Assembly (NCBI GenBank): GCA_015680685.1
Contig: MNCI01020165.1
Span: forward strand, 1-64,000
DNA length: 64,000 bases
Source of the DNA: Gnetum montanum
Taxonomy: Eukaryota > Streptophyta > Gnetopsida > Gnetales > Gnetaceae
Reading direction: 5' to 3'
Both the position numbers and the translations under genes were made by a program. Positions 11,693 to 24,557 of this stretch are shown in pieces. How positions within the stretch are numbered: the first letter of the stretch is position 1; every line of letters begins with the position of its first letter. The notes under the pieces are model-generated. The model made no database searches. It saw only the letters and a program-made list of their open reading frames with translations, and was not told the DNA's origin.

Positions 11693-11956
11693 TGCTAGTT
11701 ATTTAGATTAGTTACATCATCCAAGATCGTTGTAACGAAACTTTGAAGATATATCTTTTAGAAAGGAACTAATTACAAATAAGTCACACACAATTCATAC
11801 CAATGTCTCTCACCAGACTATGACAACACAACAACTAGTGAGGTAGTTCATTGGATAACCAACGAAATATACGATGATGAAGATGAAGTTAGGAGTACTC
11901 AATCCTATGCAAGGGTCTCCGATGATCATAAGCACCCCAACGATACTCAAGGACTC

Positions 11957-14100
11957 TTGTCATCCAACTCTAGCACCTCTATGGAGGATGGGACATCCCA
12001 TAGAATGAGGAGGCCCATCAAGCCTAGGACCTTCTCAATAGTTAACAAGAATCTATCTAGGGATGATTGGGAGACTTACAAAATTCATGACGAGTCTTCG
12101 AGTTCTTTCTCTTCCTTTGCCCCTTCAATGTCAAGTAGTGATATAGATGACTGTCTTTCAAGGGGTCAACATAGAAATAAAAATCGAGCCCATAGGCAAA
12201 GTCAAAAATGCCAACATGAACGAAGACAACATCGTCCCAACTTGCAAATTCATAACCTACCTAGTAAGGATGAACCCTTGCTGGTCACTAAGAGCCAAAT
12301 GCATATACAAGAGGCTGTTCGAATACCCCGCAAGCATTGCAAGGAAATCCATCTACCGAAGATTAATTTAAATAACTTTTCCAAGTGTTTAGGAGGTTAT
12401 GATTTAGATCTGCAACATCATTTACAATCCTTCTACGATGCCTATGTATGGAACAATATTGATAATGGGTGGCAAATACTTAAGCTCTTTCCTACGACAC
12501 TCGTTGGCCTAGCAAAAGTATGGTATAGGTCCTTAAGACCATTATCAATTCGATGTTGGCCAACAATGGTAGAACTCTTCAATAAAAGATATCAAACCCA
12601 TGCAAGAGTTTCAGCCTTGAGGAGACAAATCCAAGAATGGAAACAAGGGTATTATGAACCCTTGGACATGCCTTAGAAAGATACTATTCATTATTAAACA
12701 ATTGCCCAGGCCATGGATTCTCTGAGGAAAGGCTAATGTACCACATCATGGATGGGCTCTGTAATGAAACACAGGAGACCCTAGGGATGTATGCCCTAGG
12801 TCAACTATATGAGCTATGGACCCACCAACTCCAAGAGCTTATCCAATAGGTAGCAAAAAAAAAAGGAGAAATAGCGAAATGGGAGAATGTTGAAAGTTCT
12901 CAATAGGATCAAAATCTCAACTTAGCAAGGGTCCATGATCATGATGGGAGAAATCAACTTACTTCAAGGAGGTGGACTCATCTTTTCCAATCCTATAATT
13001 ACTAGATGAAATTGAGGCAAAGATCAATAAGATGACAAATTGGGTACATGAAAGATGTGGAGAATATACCAACATTATTATAGGAAGAACCATGATGAAC
13101 CAAGAAACAGGATAGAACACCAGTACACAATTACAAAGAAGAGTTAAAGAGAATAAGGATAAGAACTCAACTACTAATCATACGTATCAATGTAATATTT
13201 GCCTATACGATCACCCCAAAGGCCAATGTCCAATCTTGTCACATTTACATGAGCATTGGAAAGGAATGTTACATCTAGATTTTCTACAGAAATACTAGGT
13301 TCAACCACAGTGACAAAACCCTAGTCACGGGGGAGGCCACCGTTAGACTGGTCACACCCTTCCTACCATCCGAACCTAAGCGTTTATTATGTTCAGCATC
13401 CTATTTCCCCTACTAGGTCAACACCCTTTATTTCACCACATCATTATCATTCTCTTAATTACTATCAACCCATGTCCTCTTCAACATGATCACCACCTCA
13501 TGTTTCTTACACTTCTCTTCACCCTCAATATTCTCATCATTCACCTCCTTCTACATCGCCACTAGTTGTTCCAGAAGGTTTTGGACCACAACATCAATGC
13601 ATGAACATTACTTGTGTTGCTATTGTTAATAGCAGTGGGAACCCTCCACAACATCGAAAGAATCCTTTCTTTAGGCATGACCATAGAAAGAGACCTCATG
13701 GTTCTGAAACCACTACATCCTCGAACTTAGCACAAGTTCAATGCTGTGATGCATCTGCCTCCTAAAACTCAATGCCTCTTGTTACTTTATCTGGGCCACC
13801 AATCAACACTTCAACAACCATGCAGCCCAATGAATATAGCTATGTAAGGAGACATATTAATCCTTGCATACCATCTTATGGTTAGAGGTGCCATAGTGGG
13901 TCAACTACTTATCAATTAACCATATCTTATAACTTGCCCCAATATGTCAACTTTAATCAAGTGCGTGAACCCCAATTTGGGTACATTCCAACCACCACAT
14001 CCAAAGACACCTAATGGTTTGGATATGACTAGGTCCTAATATTTTCAAAATGCATGGATCCAAAACTTCCATTTATTAATTCTTGTCATGATCAAAAGTT
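11957..14100 (+). pseudogene. gag: gag gene of element C
   Basis: The start codon at 11957 opens a 239-codon frame to 12676. Residues 1-60 are Ser-rich. From about residue 140 comes the Retrotrans_gag domain with LGGYDLDLQHHLQSFYDAYV, AKVWYRSL and WPTMVELFNKRYQTHARVS. A stop at 12674 ends the frame, but the similarity continues through 13200. There CNICLYDHPKGQC gives a near-zinc-knuckle spacing (C-x2-C-x3-H-x4-C). A Pro/Gln/His-rich linker follows to about 14100. The 239-residue part is the best preserved gag in the window. The frames after it are broken. Confidence 0.85.
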
Positions 14101-14103
14101 TAG

Positions 14104-16160
14104 TTATGGGGGATATCCTTCATTCTAACAAGTAGAATTAATAAATGTTTTTCCTTTTCTTCAATTTTACAATTTTTTGTTTTCTAGTTTTTCATATTTC
14201 AATTTGTTGTTTTATCTTTTCATCTTTTTATGGGTAATCTCATCTATAAATAAAACACTCATGTGACCCATTGGTTGAGGTGTTGTTCTATGCTATTAAG
14301 TCTCTGGTGACTAATTACTTCGACAACAAGCCATCACATCCACCCATTCTATTAATAAGAGGTTCTACTCTGGGTATGATGGTGTTCTTGTCATCATGAA
14401 AACTTAAAAGTAATTTTGTGCTCATTATGCTTAGAGTGAAGAATGATGGAGTAAGAAGGAATGACTTTGGATTTTCTTTGGTGACATCTGTAGGTGCTAT
14501 CATGCAACTTGGTTGTACTAAGATCCTTGTAGATCTAACAACAATGGGAGTAAGAGTAATAAAGGTACTTAATAAAGAAACTCAACACTATTCTGAGAGT
14601 CCCACTAGAAAGACATGCACCCATGCTTGAAGGTTGGTGGCTTCTTTGGTTCACTGATTGGAAAGGACAAAGTGCCAAAGTGGCCAAAAAATCATGTGCT
14701 ATAGAACAAATTCTAAATCACTCCTCCCTTGGACAAAATGCCAAGTGATCGTAAGCCTTGCTATCATGGTGCTCTTATGGTTGTCCATCATTGGATGAAA
14801 CAATGCAATGTCACTGATCGGAGGAATGAACTTGGTCTTGATTTTGGAGCGATGGGCTAATGACACATTAATCACTCCCTACACTCAGGATTCATTGTGC
14901 CCTAGGTCAGTTACCTCATGTCCCAATCTCTACACTTCCTTCTACAATTCACCTCATATTTCTATTCATGTATTTTTAACTTGTGCCTTTTGTAGCATTG
15001 AATTCATAGCTCATCATGGTGGTATCTACATGTGTGTGTTTTGTGAAACTAGTTTGGATCACATTTAACCCATTTAGTACCTATAGACATTTTTAGGTGT
15101 GGTTATGTAAGAGCATCATATGTAGGAACCTGCTTTGGGGAGGACCCACTTGCGTAACTTTTGTAATTTGCACTCTTTACACATTACCACATCATCTTGC
15201 ATCCTCTAAATATTGAATTACTCCAATTATGTTTCCCTTTATTATCATTTTAAATTCCAATGTTCCTATGCACCATAACCCAAGTGTTTCACTTAGTCAT
15301 GGGGGAAGGGTACGTGTCAAGTTGCATGTATTAGTTTTTTCAAAATTCATCATTGCTTGAAGGATATTATCAAGGGTAAGTGACCTCAAAACTACTAAAA
15401 CTGTTGCCAAATTAATTTTATCCCTTCACCCAGACCATGAAAATTATTCTTTGGAGTTACCTAATCAAATTGGGTCCAATATCAAAACCTTTAGGGGAAT
15501 TTTAATGAAAATCTCTAATCCTAAATCACACTAAGTAAGAAATGAATATATTAAGGGAAATGAGTAAGGTATTAATCTAATTTTGTAAATAGCCTTACTA
15601 ATAATTGGTCCCATGTGATTGCAAATGGTTCCTAAAAGAGGACAGCAAAGAGGTCCCTTGCAGGGTGCATCCAAACCGAGCATTCATCAAGAACTCCTGT
15701 CACTACACAATCTGGCCAAGCAAAAGGTGGAGAGGTTAGGGCCAGAGCCTATGAAGAGAAACGATGGCTATTGTGGCTTGGTATGTCAAGGCCAACTAGA
15801 TGTTTTCACAACTACTATGCCCATGGGAGGTGTTGACTCCATCAAACATTGGAACATTAGCATGGACGGCTCATGCTCCTCGGATAGAAGAGGAAAAACT
15901 TTAGGTGCTTCTTCAATGATATCAATCTTAGAAGCCTGGAGCGTAGGACAAAGGAAAGGTACCCATGGAGGAGCCACCATTACTGGGAACCACATGAGTT
16001 CCACAAGTTTTGTATTTTGTGTCTTTGTCCAAATTTTCTTAATCCCACACTGTGGCATGAAATAGTCCATGAACCCTCCATAATCCCATAACTATCCCCT
16101 TTTTGTAATTGAAAGAAATTGTTCCTCTTCTTCTGTACTTGAGGATGAGTTTTAACTCAG
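14104..16160 (+). other. 3' non-coding module of element C
   Basis: Begins with a purine tract TTATGGGGGAT at 14104, directly after the gag linker, so the whole pol region is absent. It shares with A, B and D the block CTGCTTTGGGGAGGACCCACTT at 15130-15151 and a second purine tract TCATGGGGGAA at 15297. Short open frames (for example 15619-16065) are not conserved in A, B or D and I do not call them genes. Confidence 0.65.
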
Positions 16161-16171
16161 TCATGGGGGTA
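16161..16171 (+). promoter_or_regulatory. polypurine tract of element C
   Basis: TCATGGGGGTA immediately before the 3' LTR, identical to the tract of A and B. Confidence 0.8.
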
Positions 16172-17057
16172 TGATGAAGCATCAAGTTGATTGTGTTGAC
16201 TGGGCCATGTTGACAAAGCTCCATCAACGTGGCCACATCAACGTGACCCCGTCAACACATCTTTCCACGCGTTGATGTGACCTCATCAACGCAAGGTTCA
16301 TTCTCTGCTATAAATATGCATGCACCCGCTGCATTTAGGGACCTTTTGTTTAAGTTGTAGTGAAGCACTTACAATTTGTTTCCATAGGAGTTAAACTATT
16401 TTCCCAAGTGCATGCCTGCAGTGTGATGCTTGTAATTATACGTAACCTTTATTCGAGTGTGACGCACTTGGACACATACATGATCAGCAATAAACATTGA
16501 GATTACTCCATCATTACAGCATTCACTTAGTTTTAATTATTTAATTGTTATTGTTATTTCTTATTTTCTTAGTTAATATTTCTTTTCCATCATTTACTAT
16601 TCTTGTTGTTAAATGTGAAATGAGTATGACTTAATCATGAACATTGAAGTGTAACTACTTGGTAACCTAGTAGTGTATCTAGGAGCGCTCAAGTAATATA
16701 TGCTTGGTAAGCCCAAAAGTAGTACATGAGGTCCAAGATGTGTACGGATGATTAAGGACAGATACTCATCACACTTAGGCTAACTTAGATTCTCTTCTTC
16801 CACTCCCTCTTAGCTAAAACAAAGTTATTTTCCATTGCCTCTAGGAGTAGCACTAGTCTAGGCCCATATCATACACCTCATTCTAGACTAATCCATACAT
16901 GACAAAGCAAATACTAGTCTAGGTAGGAAGACAATGAACTACAATCAATGTGTAACTATCTTGATACCACCACTAGCCCGTCCACGAAGTTCGATTGGAT
17001 CATTTGTGAATGCTCATATTCATATGGTTGAGTGTAGGGGTACCTCGCTTCTCATCA
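16172..17057 (+). repeat. 3' LTR of element C (886 bp)
   Basis: Starts TGATGAAGCATC and ends GCTTCTCATCA. It aligns to the 5' LTR at 10797-11670 with scattered differences, so the insertion is not recent. U3 has TTGAC W-box cores and several ATCAACG repeats between 16184 and 16295. The TATA box is CTATAAATATGC near 16308. Confidence 0.92.
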
Positions 17058-17062
17058 GTTAT
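17058..17062. repeat. target site duplication of element C, right
   Basis: GTTAT directly after the CA of the 3' LTR, identical to 10792-10796. It runs straight into an (AT)n tract at 17061-17081. Confidence 0.9.
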
Positions 17063-19868
17063 ATATATATATATATATATAATTTGATTCAGAGAATCTT
17101 ACTTGTCAATTAAAATTAAAGTATTTATATCTCTGTTCTCATTTTATGGATGAGAATTAATTCTTTGAAATGTTTGTTTAATCCAACGTACATTTTTTCA
17201 CTTCTGAGAATTTTTGCCAAATCATAATTACATGGAGTAAAATTGGCCCTAATGGTGTTATAGATATTTATAAACCTAAGCATAGGACTACATAATGGAC
17301 AAACCCGTAAAAGCTTCAACTATATTGCAAATGATGTGAAAAAGCATAGATTACACTTGTGCTAAGAATAAGCTTAGTAGAGCATAAGTGGATATTATTT
17401 AAAGGTATAGATAGGCTTCCTCGAGGGTTATGGACAAACTATTATTTTTTACTATTAAGATTCCTTGAGCATTATAAATAGAACATTATTTAGCTAGTTA
17501 GCATATGAGGTGAAAAAAATAGGCTTTAGACTTGGCAGGGCATTATGTATAGAATATTATTTAGCATGATCAATTTAGTGGGAGTTGGCTTACTTGTTCA
17601 AAATGATAAGAAATAACATTGAATATATAAAATGTAATTTCAATAATACCATAACAAAGAATGGATTTGATAGAAACGTAAGATAAAATGTAGATTGGTA
17701 AACAACTTTTTTCAATAGGATTGAAAGGTGTTAGATGCTTATTTTTTCCCCTTCAATGCATCAAACATTTATATGCAAATGCACAACGAAAGAAAGAATG
17801 TCTCTTATTATCATTTGTCTCTTCTTCTTGAGACATGTTTAAAGTAATCATTGATACATGGGATGGAAATCTTTTGTGTTCATTATTTTCTACCACATTT
17901 CCAATGTTACCCATCACTTTGACTCTTCAACAAAAACTATATTACTTTTTATAAAAATATAATATCTTGAAATAGATCCTATTACTTTTGGATATAATAA
18001 AGTTTGATGTCATTTGATTAATTATTTTCACAACCTACAATTATTGGTGAGGCCTGTGCACTATAGTTATCTATACCAGGACCCTTCTTCTATTTCACCA
18101 TGGAGTGGGTCCCTTGGGACCTTGACCTTTTTACATGTCGCAATGTTGCCCATTTCGAATTCTATTGATACATAGCATTCCATATCATGGTTATTTAAAA
18201 ATCTTGATGAAAGAATTCCTCCAAAACCATTTTTTCACTAGAATGAAAAGAAAAATACAAATTCAATGCAAGCCACTTATGCTTGCTTGGTGATAAAAAT
18301 CCAAAATTGGAGTAGCTTATTTATGCTTTTCTATTGCAATTGCATGTCTTTAAATCTAAACATATTTATTCATTCATAGTGGTTTTTTCATGCACAGGGA
18401 AGCAGGATAGAGTGAAAGCTTCCTTTTGCCCCATTATTAGATTGCACTTACATTTGTTTCTGCAGTTTTTCTAAAATTTAAACCTGAGTAAGGCAAAGTA
18501 AGTTTTTCATGGCTATAAAACTAAGTAATGGCTGTATCTTTAGCATTGGAAATGGAAATGGATGTGGAATTTTAAGATTTTGGTTGTCCTACTTTTTCTC
18601 TGCAATTCAGATTCCACTATTTCATAAGTATTAGTAATTTCAGTGAAAATGATAAAAGTATCTATAAGTTCTACAGTTTTGTAACATCAATAACCGGGTG
18701 ATTCATAAATGTTTATTGCAATAAAATGTGATTTTTAAGATTCATTTAAAGTATTGATTGTCATATTTAAGCTGGTTCAATTAAAGTGAGTTACAAAAAT
18801 GGTTTCTCTCTTTGTCATACTGATAATTTTTAATATTGATAAAGATAAAAATATATTATTATTGTATCCATAAATGCAATCTTTTCATTTCCCTCTTATG
18901 TGATTCAACTTCTTTGAGATAAACTTATTTAAATATTTCCTTCATCTCAATTTTTAACAAAGATTATTCTTGAATAAGTGTTTGTAGCTTTCACTCAATC
19001 CATATTTTTGTTTTTTTAGTAATATATTTGTTTTATTTGAAGACATGCAACTCCAATACAAAAAATAAGCTTCTTTGGAACATCGATGAACTACTGCAAT
19101 TATGGAATTTGACCACAGAGCAAAAGGGGCTTTCAGTGAAATCCATATCTTCGTTTTATGGAACAATGGCTTTTGCAGTGATTTCCAAATAGTCATGTTA
19201 TGGTATTGTATGAACGGATGTACATGATGATTCAGTTAAGAAACGTAGATGCTGCAACATGCAAAAATGTTGAAGTGGCAAGGATGCATGCAAAAACGTG
19301 TCAAACTTTAGCTTGTTTGTCCCTCCACAACATCATCCTTCCTATTCGTTATGCCAAAGCATAGCATCATATGACATCATCAAGTAAAAAAGGGATCCAC
19401 CATTCCAGAAACATTTTACAACCACCATTCTATAAGTTACCTTTCCATGTCTACCTTTGCCTACCAACTTTGGGGCACTGAAATTTTTGGGGCTCTTTGA
19501 AGTTCTGCCACAGATATTTTTAAGAATTTCTCACATATTCTGGAATTTTCCTCTTGGAATTTTTGATTCTTAACAAAACGAATAAGATTCCTGCAACAAC
19601 CAGCTGTTGCAACCACTGAACGTTTTTAGCAATCTGAACATGAACCGTGTTTGGAATCCAGAAAAGAGAAGTAACAAAAAAGACAACCTAAAATGCCAAG
19701 CACAATTTTCATTAATCTATGTTTTTTTCTAAAGTGAGCATTGTGCTACCCCAATGGACATACTGGACAAGCACAAGCTTTCAGTCCTCTGGATAAACTT
19801 GGGTTTTCAAGGAATAACCATCTCCTTAATCCCTGGCTACATTGGATGCACAGAGGGTGTGTCTTGTA
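17063..19868. repeat. tandem duplication unit 1, right part
   Basis: Aligns with 22861-25691. It begins with an (AT)n microsatellite and continues as AT-rich non-coding DNA. I find no conserved reading frame, RNA gene or known transposon motif in it. The similarity ends near a TGTGTCTTGT stretch at 19859-19868 (25682-25691 in unit 2). Confidence 0.85.
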
Positions 19869-19998
19869 ACAATACAATATAGACTATTAGAATACATTGA
19901 ATTTTTTTTTACAAGAATTCATAGTAAAAGATTAAACTTTTTAAAATATTTTGTTAGTAAAATTGGACATGTTTCTTGTAGAAATTGCATCTCTTCAG
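19869..19998. other. 130 bp spacer between duplication units
   Basis: AT-rich sequence present only between the two units. No feature recognised. Confidence 0.6.
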
Positions 19999-20189
19999 TA
20001 GTTTACTAGATTTTATCAAAATAGGATTGTTAGAACTAGAGTATAACTAACTTTTTATAAGAGTTTATAATGTTCCTTGGGAGAAAGGATGGTATAGTGA
20101 GGGAAAAATATTTTCAAAAGATAGAATATTTAAATTTGAAATCTAAGAAACGTAGAATATGATGATAAATGGTGGGTAGACATGAATAA

Positions 20190-20475
20190 CAAATCAAGGT
20201 GGTAGAAATGAAAATACTTAGATGAATGATGAATATTACTAGAAATCATAAATTGCATAATACAAATATTAACTATTTCAAATAAATTATGGGAATGATG
20301 TCTTAATTGGTTTGGGTATGTACAAAGGAGATTAGATAATGAGTCTATAGAAAGGGATTACTACATCACTACATCACTATTCTAGGAGAACCATCAAAAG
20401 GAAGACTAAAAAGGACAGGAAGAAACAATTGAATATTATATGATGAAATTGCAAATAAAAAAAGAACTATCTTTC
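20190..20475 (+). pseudogene. RTE-type LINE ORF2 C-terminal remnant (unit 2)
   Basis: Second copy of the remnant at 8030-8345. The WFGYVQRRLDNE segment is preserved near 20310-20345. It is shorter by a small deletion and equally broken. Confidence 0.68.
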
Positions 20476-21112
20476 TTTATCAGCAAATGACAAAAAAACA
20501 AAAAAAACTAATATAGCTAACACAATTTTGTTGTGACAAGGTTAGAATTATGATAATATTATTTAAAGAAGTACTCATAACAACATACATACTATTAAAG
20601 ATCCTTTGAAAGATAGTCTTGTTATGAAGTTGTCTAAACCCCCTTGCATCATACATACTAATAAAGATTCCTAAAGGGTTAGTCTTGTTATAGAGCTTTT
20701 AAAAGTTTTTCAATGTTGATTTAATCCTTGCTCCATTATTGAATTTAATTTGTGCCAAATTTCTTTAAGAATAGCATATCCTGCGCACTTTAATATCCTA
20801 TATCACAACTTGGTTAAGAGTAAATTAGAGAAATGCTTGCTGTACAATAGCAATAAAATTATCATCTTTTCTTGTAAAATACCTATTTATAATAAATTCC
20901 ATTGATAACTTAACTTGCAAAAAATATGAGCCTTGTCACACACAATCATGCTACTTGTACACTTGTAAATATCTTGAATGTATAGCTTGTTATAAATTGG
21001 ATGAGACTGTTGTAGAATTTGAGGAATGGGCATACAAAAGATGCATTTTCATATCGAGTTTGATGACCTTCTTATAGCTGCTACCTCAAGGGGCCAAATT
21101 TTGTCTTTCAAC

Positions 21113-21202
21113 CATGACCTTCTTGGGTTAACTTTTTACAGCCATGACCTTCTTCGGTTAACTTTTTACAGCCATGACCTTCTTCGGTTAACTTTTTACA
21201 GA
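21113..21202. repeat. 30 bp x 3 minisatellite
   Basis: Three near-identical copies of a 30-base unit starting CATGACCTTCTT and ending TTTTTACAGC. Unit 1 of the large duplication has one copy at the matching place (near 9090), so the expansion happened after the duplication. Confidence 0.85.
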
Positions 21203-24200
21203 GAAGGACATTCATTTCAGACCACTCATTAAGGTCATAAACGAAAAGGCTCATTAGGTTTGGAAATGCTTTAGTTTTTCTGATTTCATCTGGTAGCTTC
21301 CTACATTTGTTGTTGTTGTACTTGTTGTTGTACGTCAGATCAAGATGCCTTTCTTTAATTTCGTAAGTTTTCATACATCTGTGGAAAAATTCATTATGTG
21401 ACCATAGCATAGGCTTACTCTGCTATGATTTCTGCAAAATGTACAAGATTTCATGCACTGTGAGAGATTATTCTTTTTTAATCCTTTGCATAGTTTTACG
21501 CCCACATAACTTTTGTGGGACCTAGTGACGAGGGTACTAGATTATGCCAAAAATATACATGATTTCACATGAGCTTAATTGGTCACTGGTCAAAAATTGT
21601 AGATTCTCATAACCCTTCTCGTAGTTTTACATACAAAAGTGAAATTTTATTAGATTTAGTGAATTTATAAGTTTTGAGTCATGCAACAACGTGACACCAT
21701 TTTATAACAACCCTCTATCATTTTTCTCCCTAATAATGGTTAACTCTACCGTGTGCTTAGTGAGAATGTTAGAAACCTTCATTAACATAATCTTTACAAT
21801 AGATTGAAGTTCTGATCACAGTGCCGATCCCAGTGCTTGGTTCTGCTAGTTGCCCTGTAAGAAAAACATTATCATAGCATGTGGAATAGCCATCGCTGTA
21901 GCGATTATGAAGGTTTTAAATTCCTATGGAAGCAATCCTAGAGAAAATAGGATAATAAAGTAGGGCTCCGATTTTAAAAGGGGTGAGGACATTCAGTTAT
22001 AAATTGAAGATGCATTTTGACATTTTGACAAGGTCCTTTTGAGGTAAAAAACTCAGCTTTTTCACCCATGGATAAGTGACCCTTTCAAATCCACAACTAT
22101 GCTCATATAACTTTTAATATTTAATGAGTATAAAAAAATTAAAATATAAAACACATTTCATAGAAATCTGTTAATACGTTGCCATCAGAAATGATTACCT
22201 TGATAACAACAACCAACGGTAAAAGTTATTTATTTAATCAGAAGCTGGTTAGCTTTTGTTCTTAAGCATGGGTGCTCATCACAAGATCTGCTAAATTGCA
22301 AGGTAACGTTGAAGCCGATTTAATATCGGATCAGATATTTGATGAAATGAATAGTGCTATATTTTTATTGATTTTTAAGTTTAATATATTGTATATTGCT
22401 AATCCCAAAAACAAAAATTTCTATATTTGATTTTCCACTTTAATTGAGCACTTAAGATGAAAAAAATGGGAAATGCCACTATTAACATGAATGCATATTA
22501 GTGCTCTCTTTTGTAAATATTGATGATTTTAATATGATTTGTTTGGATTTTCCCTATACAATTTATAAAAACTGTTGCTGATCGGATTTTTCAATCTTTA
22601 CTCTCAACTAAAGCATCATAAATCATTTATGAAAATTGTAATGTGGTTGAAACAAGATAGCGGTTGAGTTTCATTGGGTTGCTAGGACTTACCAAATCAA
22701 ATTTATAGATTTATCATCATCATTATTCTGATGTTGTCTTAACAAAATGTGGTTTCAATAAAACATTACTTTCAAAATGGATAAGTGCAGACATGCTTTA
22801 GAAGACTAGACTAAAAAAAAAATTAACTTAGAATATATGAATATATATATATATATATATAATTTGATGTAGAGAATCTTACTTGTCAATTAAAAATAAA
22901 GTATTTATATCTTTGTTCACATTTTATGGATGAGAATTAACTCTCTGAAATGTTTGTTTAACCCAATGTACATTTTTTCCAAATCATAATTACATGGAGT
23001 AAAATTGGCCTTAATGGTGTTATAGAAATTTATAAACCTAAGCATAGGACTACATAATGGACAAACCCCTAAAAGCTTCAACTATATTGCAAATGATGTG
23101 AACATCATAGATTACACCTGTGCTAAGAAAAGGCTTAGTAGAGCATAAATAGATATTATTTAAAGGTATAGATAGGTTTCCTTGAGGGTTTTGGACAAAC
23201 TATTATTTATTTTTACTAATAAGATTGCTTGAGCATTATCGATAGAACATTATTTAGCTAGTTATCATATGAGGTGAAAAAAATAGGCTTTAGACTTGGT
23301 AGAGCATTATGTATAGAATTTTATTTAGCATTATAAATTTAGTGGGAGTTGGCTTTCTTCATCAAAATGACAAGAAATAACATAGAATATATAAAATGTA
23401 ATTTCAATAATACCATAATAAATAGTGGATTAGATAGAAACGTAAGATAAAATGTAGATTGGTAAACAGCTTTTTTCAATAGGATTGAAAGGTGTTCGAT
23501 GCTTATTTTTTCCCCTTCAATGCATCAAACATTTATATGCAGATGCACAAAAAAAGAAAGAATGTCTCTTATCATCATTTGTCTCTTCTTCTTGAGACAT
23601 GTTTAAAGTAATCATTGAGACATGGGATGAAAATCTTTTGTGTTCATTATTTTCTACAACATTTCCAGTATTACCCATCACTTTGACTCATCAACAAAAA
23701 CTATATTACTTTTTATAAAAATACAATATCGTGAAATAGATCCTATTACTTTTGGATATAATAAAGTTTGATATCATTTGATTAATTATTTTCACAACCT
23801 ACAATTATTGGTGAGGCCTGTGCATTGAAGTTATCTATACCAAGACCCTTCTTCTATTTCACCATGGAGTGTGTCCCTTGCCACCTTGACCTTTTTACAT
23901 GGTGCAACGTTGCCCATTTTGGAATTCTATCGATACATACAATTCCATATCATGGTTATTTAAAAATCCTAACAAAATAATTCCTCCAAAACCATTTTTT
24001 CACTAGAGAAAAATGAAAAATAGAAATTTAATGCAAGCCACTTTTGCTTGCTTAGTGATAAAAACCCAAAAATGGAGCAACTTATTTATGTTTTTCTATT
24101 GCAATTGCATGTCTTTAAATCTAAACGTATTTATTCATTCATAGTGGTTTTTTTATGGGTAGGGAAGCAGGATAGAGTGAAAGCTTCCTTTTGCCCCATT

Positions 24201-24503
24201 ATTAGATTCCACTTACATTTATTTTTGCAGTTTTTCTAAAATTTAAACCTGAGTAAGGCAAAGTAATTTTTTCATGGCTATAAAACTAAGTAATGGCTGT
24301 ATCTTTAGCACTTGAAATGGGAATCGATGTGGAATTTTAAGATTTTGATTGTCCTAGTTTTTTTCTGCAATTCAGATTCCCCTGTTTCATAAGTATTAGT
24401 AATTTCAGTAAAAATGATAAAAGTACCTATAAGTTCTACATTTTTGGAACATCAATAACTGGGTGATTCATAAAGATTTATTTCAATAAAATGTGATTTT
24501 TAA

Positions 24504-24557
24504 GATTTATTTAAGGTATCAATTATCATAGATTTATTTAAGGTATCAATTATCATA
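24504..24557. repeat. 27 bp tandem duplication
   Basis: Two exact copies of a 27-base unit beginning GATTTATTTAAGG. The corresponding site in unit 1 (near 18740) has one copy. Confidence 0.8.

Larger units (their letters stand above)
10797..17057 (+). mobile_element. Ty3/gypsy element C, complete but gag-only
   Basis: A 6261 bp element with two LTRs (10797-11670 and 16172-17057), a primer binding site, a polypurine tract and a perfect 5 bp target duplication GTTAT at 10792-10796 and 17058-17062. Between the LTRs there is a gag gene and non-coding sequence; I find no protease, RT, RNase H or integrase motif. It is therefore non-autonomous and must have used enzymes from relatives such as A or D. 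It split unit 1 of the tandem duplication, next to an AT microsatellite. The unfilled site is visible at about 22830-22861. Confidence 0.92.

Noticed and set aside
15619-16065. 148-codon plus-strand open frame inside element C
   Set aside because: It lies in the 3' non-coding module, has no counterpart in A, B or D, no recognisable domain, and a long open frame on the opposite strand over the same bases.
17061-17082. (AT)n tract as a regulatory or structural element
   Set aside because: The same microsatellite is present in unit 2; it is simply the insertion site of element C.
21108-21410. 100-codon minus-strand frame in unit 2, with a fleeting resemblance to a leucine-rich repeat
   Set aside because: The repeats come from the 30 bp minisatellite, the matching frame in unit 1 is broken, and no LRR consensus holds beyond a few residues.
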